Shown piece after piece: positions 53,676 through 64,000 of a stretch of DNA of 64,000 nt. The stretch's first letter is position 1. The number at the start of each line of letters is the position of its first letter. Below the pieces are notes generated by a model. The model did no database searches. It was not told where the DNA came from and saw nothing but the letters and a program-made list of their open reading frames with translations. The position numbers were made by a program, and so were the translations under genes. Source of the stretch: Dryocosmus kuriphilus (taxonomy: Eukaryota > Arthropoda > Insecta > Hymenoptera > Cynipidae); assembly GCA_038277395.1 (NCBI GenBank), contig CM076190.1:132890372-132954371 (forward strand), written 5' to 3'.

Positions 53676-55460
53676 AATCCTTCTAACTATTGACATGAAT
53701 CCTGATAAATCAGTACCAGTTTTTTTTAGTCTACTGAGGGTAATTATTAAGAAAAAGTAAGAGCCTGGTGAATCGAAAAAATGTCCTAAAATAGTGACCT
53801 TGATTTCAGTGACCTCGAGACAGAGGTCTAGCTCTGACGCAGCTAGCACTGGTATTCCTCAAGCAGTTTGGCGAGACCCGGTTTCAGGTGACAGTATGTA
53901 GAAAAATTCACGGGATTCCGTCGTCGAATAGAATAGAAACACAAAAGTCGTACGTCCCTTGCATTCGTGATCATTTCTCGGGATACCGACGAAAATTCCT
54001 CGGAGACGAGGTCCTCGGTGTCGCCGAGATACTCCTTTTCGCGTATTTCTCGACGACTCCGGGTCTCCGGTCGTGGGTTCCTTCGGTCAGGATCGGTATT
54101 AACCGTTATGCTGCATCCGGTCGGCACCTATGGGTCAAGCTAAGATTAATCAGGCTTTGTCTTGAGCACCGTGAACGCTGAACGGCTCCTTGGTCCCGAG
54201 ATAACATCGAGCATAACGTACTTACATCGATGCGATGGGAAAATTTCGCTTGTCCTCTACTTTATCGCTACGTTTCGAGATTCCGTGTCCCACAACAACA
54301 GTTTCGCAAACTTCTCAACTATATCTTCAATTATTCTCGCATAGTCTGACTCGAATATGAGATTTCTTCAGCTGAGATTCATTTTTAAGAGTGCGATCAC
54401 CCAAAAAAAGGGATTGCAAAAAAAGTAATAGCGAATTAAGAAGTTAAACCAATTAACATTTATGAGTAGCTATTGCACGCAAGGCATATCCTGGCGTCAG
54501 ACTTTGAAAGGTGGCAGAGTTAACGACCCTGTCCAATTAGTATCCTTTTTCTAGCCCACCAACATTTTTAGCGTCCTATTCGCAATTCGATTTACCCTTT
54601 TAAATGCGAGCCTTTGTTAGATAAAAAAGCGTTTATTCATCCGCTGAAATAAATGTTCCAGCTAACCCCTCTCTCTCTCCCTCTGTCATAAAGATAGCAG
54701 ATTCTATCGCGATTAGAGAACCCTGCTGAGAAGAAAAAGATACTTCTCTATTTCAACTGATAGGGATCAAAATTGATTGTCTTTCTCACACCCTTTTTTT
54801 GCAATACTTTTTGCAATTTTGAAACTAAATAAGTCCTGCAATTTTTAATATTTGAATTTAATACCCGATTGGGAGGTACAAACTCTTCCCGAGGAGGGAG
54901 AGATAACGTGGGCGTTGGATTTAATTTATTATTAATATCTCGCAAATTGCCTTGGGCGAGTTCTCAAGACCAAGGTGAACCGTTACGAGTTTGAGAGAAT
55001 AATCGAACGAAGCTGCGGGCTCGGATGAAATTTGGGAGTCCCGTCTGGTCGAATCTCATCCACAGGTGGAAGTTTACACAAACAGGTGAACTGACGTGGA
55101 CTGACCATGAACTACCTGACGACATGAGCAAGCACTTTACACCACTTTTTACACGTGTTCAGAGTGACCTTTGTGCCATACTTGATAGGCTGACATTGAC
55201 TCTATTCTTCAAGAGTATGTGAAGCGATTCATTCATTTCTCTCATTTTCTCCTTTCGAACAATGATTCAATCCACTGATCTTTAAATCATTTTTTTATGA
55301 AAAAAAAAAAACACTTTAACGGAAGGAGACTCTCATCTGCCCTTTGCAATCAGAAGACGAGAATCTAATCATGGAAATGGAGAACAGAAGTCTCTTTTAA
55401 AGACTTTCTTACAAGTACATTACAATGTACTATAAAGAAAAAAAATTCCCTCTGAAAGAA
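53676..55460. other. Largely unique DNA, no gene confirmed
   Basis: 53800-54350 is richer in GC than its surroundings and has overlapping frames on both strands (54127-53843 minus; 53888-54181 plus), but no recognised domain, splice structure or start context. It could be an old exon or regulatory DNA. The remainder shows nothing identifiable. Confidence 0.35.
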
Positions 55461-55464
55461 GAGC

Positions 55465-55468
<4 letters not shown>

Positions 55469-55510
<42 letters not shown>
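55469..55510. repeat. (AAT)n microsatellite
   Basis: About 14 perfect AAT repeats. A shorter (TTA)n lies at about 55585-55600. Confidence 0.95.
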
Positions 55511-55512
<2 letters not shown>

Positions 55513-55599
55513 GACTACAAATCTTATTATATAGAGGAGAAAAACACTTAATATTTCCACCCTACGCTTTTGTTTATTGTCCTATTATTATTATTATTA

Positions 55600-56824
55600 G
55601 TGCGAGTCCTCTTCCGCTGGAATTATTTTGTTCTTTTAGTATATTTTAAAAATAACTTGTTTGAAAATGTTTTTAGCTATCTATTATATTTTAAGCTGGA
55701 ACAGGAATTATAAGGCCTCATAGGAAATAATTATCGCTGGGAATGGGATAGGATACATTTAAAGAATTTTACTGTTTCCTGGACCTTATATGACATAGTT
55801 AGCGCTGAAAATGGGATAGACTACTTGTAGGTTATTTGACTTGTTTTTTTAGATCTGGATCAGAAATTATAGATTTTTATGGGACATTTGACTAATTTTT
55901 TTAGAGCTATATCAGGAATTATAGGTCATGTAAATAATTTCTTAGACTTACGTCAGGAATTATAAGAACTATTTTGACTTTGACTTATTTGACTCACTTT
56001 TTCAGAGATAAATCAGGAATTATAGGACATTTGAAATTTTTTTTAAATCTGATCAGAAATTATGAGACCTATTTTGAATTTCACTTATTCCTTTAGAGTT
56101 ACATCAGGAATCATAGGGCATTTGAATATTTTTTAAAAATCTGCATTAGGAAATACAAGGAAATTGAATAGTTCACTTGAGACCTGCATCGGGAATTATA
56201 GCACCTATATGCCATAAATAGAGCTCAAAATGGGATAGGATACATTTAAGACATTTCACTTGCTTCTTGATCTGTACAGCAGGAAATTATAGAACCTTAT
56301 ATAGCATAGTTAGCGTTGGAAACTTGATAGACTACTTTGAAGGTACTTGACTGGTTTTCTAGAGCTGGATCAGGCATTATAGGATTTTATAGGGCATTTG
56401 AATAATTTTTTTAGAGCTGGATCAAGAATTATAAGTCATTGAAATCATTGTTTAGGCTTGCATCAGGAATTATAAGACCCATTTTGACATCGACTTATTT
56501 GAATTACTTTTTTACAGATAAATCAAGAATTATAGGGCATTCGAAATTTTTTGTAGACCTGCATCAGGAATTATAGGATTTATTTTGAATTCAGTTATTT
56601 CTTTAGAGGTATATCAGGAATTATAGGGCATTTGAATATTTTTTTTAGATCTGCATCAGGAATTATAGGGAATTTTTATAGTTCTCTTTAGACCTGCATC
56701 GGGAATTATAGGACCTATATGCCATAAATAGAGCTGAAAATGGGATAGGATACATTTAAGGCATTTTACTGGTTTCTAGATCTGTATAGCAGGAAATTAT
56801 CGAACCTTATATAGCATAGTTGTA

Positions 56825-56860
<36 letters not shown>

Positions 56861-59265
56861 GATCTTTATTATGTGCCACAAAATAATTACAATGGTTTAC
56901 AGAAAAGCCAAACAAAAAAGAGGTAAAAGTGTGGACATAAAAGGCAGAGGTTCAGCTAAGCTGCTTTAAAACCTAACCTTAGCGTTCGAAATGGGATAGA
57001 CTACTTTTAGGGTACTTGACTGTTCTTCTAGAGCTGGATCAGGCATTATAGGATTTTATAGGGCATTTGACTTATATTTTTAGAGCTAGATCAAGAATTA
57101 TAAGTCATTGAAATCATTGTTTAGACTTGCATCAGGATTATAAGACTTATTTGGACTTCGAATTATTTGACTTATTTTTTTAGAGATAAATCAGGAAATA
57201 TAGGGCATTTGAAAAAAATTTTCGACCTGCATCAGGAATTATAGCACCTATTTTGAATTTCACTTACTTCTTAAGAGTTAGATCTGGAATTATAGAGCAC
57301 TTGAATAGTTTCTTTAGATCTGCATCAGGAATTACAGGGAATTCGAATAGTTCTCTTGAGACCTACAGCCGAAATTATAGGACCTATGTGCCACAATTAT
57401 CGCTGGAAATGGGATAGGATCCATTTAAGGCATTTTACTGGTTTCTGGATCTGTATAGCAGGAAATTATCGAACCTTATATGGCATGGTCAGCGTTCGAA
57501 ATGGGATAGACTACTTTTTGGGTACTTGACTGTTTTTCTAGAGCTGGATCAGGCATCATAGGATTTTATAGGGCAATTGGCTTATGTTTTTAGAGCTAGA
57601 TCAAGAATTATAAGTCATTGACATGATTGTTTAAACTTGCATCAGGAATTATAAGACTTATTTGGACTTTGAATTATTTGACTTATTTTTTTAGAGAAAA
57701 GTCAGGAAATATAGGGCATTTAAAAAAAATTTCCAACCTGCATCAGGAATTATAGGACCTATTTTGAATTTTACTTATTTCCTTAGAGTTAGATCAGGAA
57801 TTATAAAGCATTTGAATAGTTTTTTTAGATCTGGATCAGGAATTATAGGGAATTTGAATAGTTCTCTTGAGACCTGCATCGGAAATTATAGGACCTATGT
57901 GCCACAATTATCACTGGAAATGGGATAGGATACATTTGAGGTATTTTACTGGCTTTTAGATCTGGGTCAGAAATTATAGGGTCTTATATGACATAGTTAG
58001 CGCTGAAGATGGGATAGAATACTTGTAGGTGATTTTACTAGTTTTTTTAGAGCTGGACCAAAGAATTATGGATTTTTATAAGACATTTGACTTATTTTTT
58101 TAGAGCTAGATCAGGAATTAAAGGTCACTTAAATAGTTTTTTTTTCATTTTCTTTTATTAATTATAAGACCTATTTTGACTTTGAATTATTTGATTTACT
58201 TTTTTAGAGATAAATCAGGAATTATAGGACATTTAAAATCTTTTTTTAAACTGTATCGGGAATTATATGACCTATTTTGAATTTCACTTACGTCTTTAGA
58301 GTTAGATCAGGAATCATAGGGCATTTGAATAGTTTTTTTTAGATCTGCATCAAGAATTATAGGGAATTTGAATAGTTCTCTTTAGACCTGCATCGAGAAT
58401 TATAGGACCTTTATGCCATAATTATCGCTAGAAATGGGATAGGATACATTTAAAGTATTTTACTGGCTTTCAGATCTGTATAGCAGGAAATTATAGAACC
58501 TTATATTGCATAGTTAGCGTTGGAAATGGGATAGACTACTTTTAAGCTACTTGACTGTTTTTCTAGAGCTTGATCAGGCATTATAGGATTTTATGGGGTA
58601 TTTGACTTATATTTTTAGAGCTGTGTCAAGAATTATAAGTCCTTGAAATCATTGTTATACTTGCATCAACAATTATAAGACCTATTTTGACTTGGACTTA
58701 TTTCTTTAGATTTAGATCAGGAATTATAGGGCATTTGAATGGTTTTTTTAGATATACATCAGGAAGTATAGGGAATTTGAGCAGTTCTCTTTAGACCTAC
58801 ATCGGGAATTATAGGATCTATATGCCATAAATAGAGATGAAAATGGGACAGGATACATTTGAAGCATTTTACTGGTTTCTAGATCTGTATAGCAGGAAAT
58901 TATAGAACTTTATATAGCAAATTGTTAGCGTTGGAAATGAGATAGACTACTTTTAGCGTACTTGACTGGTTTTCTAGAGTTGGGTCAGGCATTATAGGAT
59001 TTTATAGGTCATTTGACCTATTTTTTTAGAGCTAGATCAAGAATTATAAATCACTGAAATCATTGTTTAGACTTGCATCAGGAATTATAAGACCTATTTT
59101 GAATTTGACTTATTTGACTTGCTTTTTTAGAGATAAATTTGGAATTTTAAGTCATTTAAAACATTGTTTATACTTCTATCAGGAATTATAAGAGCTGTTT
59201 GACTTTGAATTATTTGATTTATTTTTTTAGAGATAAATCAGGAATTATACGTCAGGAATTATTGG
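55600..59265. repeat. Higher-order array of AGGAATTATAGG repeats, ~510-bp units
   Basis: The core ATCAGGAATTATAGG recurs dozens of times at 50-90-base spacing, with TTTTTTTAGA and ATTTGACTTATTT between. Larger units are marked by GGGATAGGATACATTTAA at about 56235, 56744, 57413, 57925, 58437 and 58846, and by GGAAATGGGATAGACTACTT about 80 bases later: mostly 510-bp spacing, one longer where an insertion lies. Not coding. Confidence 0.92.
56822..56985 (-). mobile_element. 3' end of a non-LTR element or SINE inserted in the array
   Basis: (TAA)n at 56828-56862 followed by AGATCTTTATTATGTGCCAC is, on the minus strand, an element tail with AATAAAGATCT and a (TTA)n terminus. About 120 bp of non-array sequence follows, and the array resumes afterwards. 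It accounts for the one over-long spacing in the higher-order unit. Confidence 0.6.
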
Positions 59266-59640
59266 ACCCTATACATTTAAATTAGCGGTATATATGTTTG
59301 CTTGTCTTAAAGTTAATTATTTTTGTATAAAATGTATAAGTAAAATCTTTCAGAAAAGTATATTTCGAAGAATAATGATACGTAAGAACATTAATTTTAA
59401 GCTTGATAATATTTTTTTATCTAAATTCAAAACAAACGTTTTAAAGACCACAGTACTCAAACCCTATGAAAATTATTTTACAACCTAATTTTTATTTCAA
59501 GAAAATAATAATATTCAAAATGTTAAAGTAAGCACTGATGAAAATGTAATTTGTTTATAGGTATTAATTACATTATTCTGTTTCAATAAATGTCGAACTA
59601 TTTTTTGTAGGATACAAATCTTCTTTGGCTCAAAAGTCAT
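59266..59640. other. AT-rich DNA between arrays, no gene seen
   Basis: A 64-codon frame at 59294-59488 is lysine/isoleucine-rich with no recognised content. Confidence 0.4.
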
Positions 59641-61700
59641 TTCTTTCATTTTTGGCTAAGAAATTTATTTTTTTGATTGAAAATTCAACGATTTAAATGA
59701 AAATTCATCACTTAACATTCATCAAGTAATTTGTTGTTATTTTAATCTTTCTTAGTTGAAAATTAAACTACTTTTGACTGAGAATCTATTCCTGTTTGTT
59801 GAAAATTTCTTTTGTTGGTTGGCAATTCAACTGTTTTTAACTGAAAAATAATATTTTAGGTTCCACAGTCAACTATTACATTTTTGGTTGAGAATTAATC
59901 TTTTTAATGGAAAATTTAATAATCATGCTCGAAATTCAACAATTTTGTTAAAAATTCATTTTTAATCTCAAATCGATTTTTTTAAGTTCACCTTTCTTGG
60001 GTGTAACTTTAACTGTTTTATTGAAAATTCCTTTTTTTGGCGTAGGATAATAATTCAACTAATTTGTTGAGAAAAATCTTCTTTTTTTTTGTCCAAAATT
60101 CAATTATAAAATTTTCTTTATGTATACAATTCACCTTTATTGGTTGAAAATTCAACCGTTACACTTTTGGTTGAAAATTATTTTCCTTTTTCTAGTTTGA
60201 CAAATCAACCATTTTGGTTAAAAATTGGCGTTTTTCAGTTTTTTTTTTTTTAAACATATAATTATTTTGATTAAATATTCATTTTATTGTTTGAAAAATA
60301 ATCCTTTTTTTGTGTTCAAAAGTTACCTATAACATTTTTATTATATAATTGATATTTATTGGTTGAAAATTCAACTGCTACATTTCCGATAAAAAAATGG
60401 TATTTCTTTTTATTTGACAATTCAACTGTTTTGCTAAAAATTGGTCTTTTTCAGCTAAAAATTAAACTATTGCATTAAGAATAAATTTTTCGTTTTTGAA
60501 AATATAACTATTATTTATTAAAAATTCATTTCTTTTAATATATTCTTTTAAATGAAAAATTAAACCATTTTGGTTGAAAAGTAATTTTTTTTTGGTTTAA
60601 AATTCAACTATTTTTGGTTTTAAGATAAATAATTTCGGTTAAAAATTCAATTATTACTTTTTTGGTTGATAATTCATCTTTTCTAGTTCAAAATTGAACC
60701 TTTTTTTGTTAATTCAACGAGTTTTTTATAAATTGATCTTTGTTTGGTGAAAATTCAACTGTTTGGCTAATAATCAATTTTTCTTGTTGAAAATTCATCT
60801 TCCTTGGGTGTAAGTTTTACCGCTTTATTCAAAATTCCTTTTTTTTTTAGTTAAAAATTCAACTATTTTTTTAAAGAATTTAAATAAGGTTTTCGGTGAA
60901 AAAGGAACGCCTTCAACTATTTTTGTTTGAGAAGCATTATTTTTTTTGTTGAAAAATTAGGTATAACATTTTTTGGTTAAAATTCAACTATTTATTGTGA
61001 AAAATTGGTATTTTTTAAATAAGAAACTAAAGTGTTTCGTTGAAAATTCATTGTTTTGTGTTTGAAAATGTAAATTTTTTAATGAAAACTTTAAATATTT
61101 TCGTTGAAATATTTCTGTTGATTTTTTTTTAAATTCAACTAAATTTGTTTTGAGAATTTATCCGCTTTAATTAAAAACTTTACTATATCCTTTCTTTGGA
61201 AAATTCAACGATTATGTTAAAAAGTCATGTTTGTTTGAAAAATCATGCTTTTTGGTTGAAAATTCAACTGCTTGACTAAAAATGAATTTTTTTCTGTTGG
61301 AAATTCATCTCGTCTTAGCTGTTCATTAAACTGTTTTATTAAAAATTTCCTTTTTTGGAGACGTCAATTCAACTCTTTTTATTTGAAAAATAACGTTTTT
61401 CGGTTCAAAACAACTGAAACGTTTTGGTTTGAGAATTTATCTTTTTTATGTTAAAATTCAACGATTTTGTTTAAAAAAAACATGTTTGGTTGAAAAGTCA
61501 ATTTTTCTGGTTGAAAGGTCAACTTTTTTAAAACTAAAAATTCAAATATTTTGATTGAAATTTCAACTTTTACATTTTTTGTGAAAAACTGAAAATTCGA
61601 ATAATTTTTTAAAACTCGTTTTCTTTGATTGATAATAATTGAAGTATTTTTGGTTGAAGATTCGTCTTTTTAGTTTGAAAATTCAACCAGTAACGAAGCC
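59641..61700. repeat. Degenerate GGTTGAAAATTCAAC minisatellite
   Basis: Long run of variably spaced (about 25-45 bases) copies of TTGGTTGAAAATTCAACTAT and TTGAAAATTCATCTTTTT, heavily diverged. GAAAATTC is partly palindromic. No unit is exact enough to suggest recent amplification. Not coding. Confidence 0.9.
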
Positions 61701-61837
61701 AGTATAAAAATATTCTTAAAAATGAAGAATTGTAATTGTTATGCACAAATGTTTTAAATAACAACAAAAAGAATTGCGACAAGTACAAATTGTTGTTAAA
61801 AATAAAATGTAAGAAGAAACACACAGCTTATCCTAGC

Positions 61838-62450
61838 TTGAAATGTCAAATTCAAGTATTTTTTTATAACATTTCTTTACAACAATAAAAATTCTTGATA
61901 TTTCTAAAGATGTTGTTTTCGACACTTTAATAACGAACTGCAGCAATTTTATTCCAGAAAATATTTTTTTCTGCTTGAAAATGTCAAATTTGTGTATTTA
62001 TTTATAAAATTTGTTTATAACAATAGAATTTCTTAATTTTTGTAAAAATATTGTTACTGACACTTTTATAACAAACTGTAGTAATTTTAACCAAGAAAAT
62101 ATTTCTTTTTCTTATTGAAAATGGCAAATTTGTGTATTTCTTTATAACATTTGTTTATAACAATAAAAATTCTTAATTTTTGAGAATGTTCCCTTACTCT
62201 CTGACACTTTCGTATCAAATCTTAGAAATTTTGAGGCAAAAGTACTTTCTTTCTATCTGAAAATGTCAAATTTGAGTATATGTTTCTAAAATTTGTTTAT
62301 AACAGTAACAATTCTTTATTTTGTCAATATTTTGTTACTAGATGACACTTTCGTAATAAATTTCAGCAATTATAGTAAAGGAAATAATTTTCCCGTGCTG
62401 AAATGGCGCATTAGAGTAATTCTTTATAAAATTCATTTATAACAATTAAG
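61838..62450. repeat. Five tandem ~140-bp units
   Basis: GAAAATGTCAAATTTG.GTAT recurs at about 61841, 61978, 62118, 62262 and 62399, each followed by TTTATAACAAT.AAAATTCTT and ACACTTT.ATAA.AAA. Moderately diverged. Confidence 0.85.
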
Positions 62451-62639
62451 TTACTCATTAAATCCATTAATTACGTAGTGTAAATGCTAATATATTGATT
62501 TTGCCTGATAGTTAATTAATCCAAATTATTTTTTTCGGGTTAGAATCAAGTTTTTTCTGAAAAGTTTCTTTCTATTTTTCTTCTTTACACATAATTTTGC
62601 CAAGAAACAAATAATTTCGGTCTGTAGACTCATTTGTCT

Positions 62640-63074
62640 ACAGAAATCCAATTCTGAACGGGGGGGATGGGAGTGAACTAAAATTTGAAATCTACTCTTC
62701 AATTACTTTTCATGGATACCCGCATTGGTGAAGCTTTTCTAACAGTAGCAGAATGCCATTACATGGGGGGGGGGGGGGGGGTCCCAGGTAGCATAGTGAA
62801 GGGGGTGGGGCTATAAAATAATAATACGTTTGTATGCAGATTTGTCAGTCAATTAGATTTTAAAAGTGTACGTTTGTTGCTTACAAAGAATATTGAAAAA
62901 AAAAAAAAAATTGTGTTCTGTAGATTGATTTGTCCTCAATAATCCAATTCTGAACCTTTTTTTTTGGGGGGGGGGGGGGGACTGAAATTTGAAATTTACT
63001 CTCCAATAACTTTTTCTAGTTACCCATATCGGTGGGGGTTTTCTAACATTATCAAAATACCTTGACATCGGAAT

Positions 63075-63155
<81 letters not shown>

Positions 63156-63240
63156 TTCAGGGTAGCATAGTGAAGGGGGTGGGGGTATAAACTAAAAAAT
63201 ACCTATGTGTGCGGGGACATATTTCAGTTAGATTATAAAA
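62640..63240. repeat. Two ~300-bp direct repeats carrying poly-G tracts
   Basis: TCCAATTCTGAAC...TGAAATTTACTC...GGTAGCATAGTGAAGGGGGTG...ATTA(G/T)ATT.TAAAAGTGTAC occurs twice, from about 62647 and 62941. Each unit has two G runs, one after TTCTGAAC and one before GGTAGCATAGTG. Confidence 0.85.
63074..63154. repeat. Poly-G tract of about 81 bases
   Basis: An uninterrupted G run far longer than its counterpart in the neighbouring repeat (about 17 G near 62766). It could form G-quadruplex structure. Such a length is also a common sequencing or assembly error. Confidence 0.85.
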
Positions 63241-63425
63241 GTGTACTAAATCACAATACAATCATTGGCAGGGTCAAGGGTGGCGGGGGTGGTGGTATCT
63301 CAAAGGGTGTCCCCCATTAAGCATGGCGAAATGCCCTCACTCTACGATTCGAGAAAGTGTAGTAAAACTGGGTTGTGACATGAAACAAAAATAATATTTA
63401 GCCTTTTAAACAGCTACCTTCTCCC

Positions 63426-63870
63426 CTTGGTACCAGCCTAACCTCAAAAAAACCGTTTCTTTACGGTTTTTGTTTATCTCAAAGAGAAGTTTTGCGAAAA
63501 ATCTGAATAAAATTCATTCTAATAGTTTAGTAAGCGACAAAATTACCTTAATTTTTTTCAGATATTTCCAACGTCATCTTCAAGGTTAAAGAAATTTCTA
63601 AAAAAAGTTTAAATGACTATTAGTCCTAAACATAACAAGGGTAGATAGGCAATTTTTTCATCAGTTACGTATTTTTGTACTTTCCTCGAAAATGTCAGTT
63701 GACATTTTTTTTCACCTTGAAGATGACCTTAGAAATATCCGAGAAAATTGAAGGTAATTTGTCGCTTATCAAACTATTAGCATGAATTTTTCAGATTTTC
63801 CGCGCAACTTCTCTTTGAGATAAAAGAAAAAGCTTAAAAATACAGTTTTTGAGGTTAGCGTAGTACCAAG
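63426..63870. mobile_element. Palindromic MITE, 445 bp
   Basis: CTTGGTACCAGCCTAACCTC at the left is inverted as GAGGTTAGCGTAGTACCAAG at the right. The arms continue to pair for about 170 bases (TCTCAAAGAGAAGTT against AACTTCTCTTTGAGA; ACGTCATCTTCAAGGT against ACCTTGAAGATGACCT). The loop is about 100 bases. No coding content. Confidence 0.8.
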
Positions 63871-64000
63871 TATAGTGATGGAATATCGAAAAAATTATAC
63901 CGATTATTGAAATATCGTTATATCGTTTACAAAATATCGCGCTTGCGCAGAGGATTTTAAGTGTATTTAGGTGATAGAATGACGGACAACTTTAAATCTT

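Noticed and set aside
53843..54181. Overlapping ~95-codon frames in a GC-richer patch
   Set aside because: Both strands are open because of composition; no domain or splice evidence. Recorded as unassigned DNA.

Overview
This window looks like AT-rich, repeat-dense insect nuclear DNA. The evidence is mariner and Tc1 transposons, non-LTR retrotransposons with (TAA)n tails, SINE-like sequences, and a small gene family with a GT..AG intron. There are no bacterial-style operons. I cannot name the species; a hymenopteran with a large genome is possible but is a guess.

The host-gene content I can support lies in 4.2-13.8 kb, with decayed copies to 21.4 kb. Two genes (A, exons 4604-4661 and 9059-9432; B, exons 10601-10658 and 11659-12044) each pair a 58-nt signal-peptide exon with one second exon. 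That exon encodes a mature protein of roughly 125 residues that I do not recognise. Around them are at least five decayed copies of the promoter plus signal exon (about 5012, 5311, 5582, 13386, 17705) and one promoter-only fragment, but only two second exons. This locally expanding secreted-protein family is the best candidate for something undescribed. Transposons have reshaped it: a truncated mariner sits in intron A, a TTAA-flanked MITE is inserted exactly at the stop codon of gene B, and larger segments are duplicated.

The left 34 kb is otherwise a nest of mobile elements. There are two broken copies of one APE/RT non-LTR retrotransposon (1-4230 and 23.5-28.6 kb), each split by another insertion. 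There are three defective mariners, one nearly intact Tc1 element with about 50-bp TIRs and a single in-frame stop, several TIR or foldback elements, LTR-like sequences, and a 5S-rRNA-like plus a tRNA-like SINE next to each other (28.6-29.2 kb). A composite inverted structure fills 29.9-33.9 kb.

The right 28 kb is dominated by tandem repeats. These include hairpin-bearing units (38.3-39.4 kb), a 198-bp higher-order satellite (42.0-44.2 kb), a 530-610-bp macrosatellite with TATCCG/TATCCT cores (44.8-47.3 kb), a ~510-bp higher-order array (55.6-59.3 kb), a degenerate GGTTGAAAATTCAAC minisatellite (59.6-61.7 kb), a ~140-bp array (61.8-62.5 kb) and long poly-G tracts (62.7-63.2 kb). Open frames inside these arrays are not genes. 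All similarity statements come from reading and hand alignment; no database was searched.
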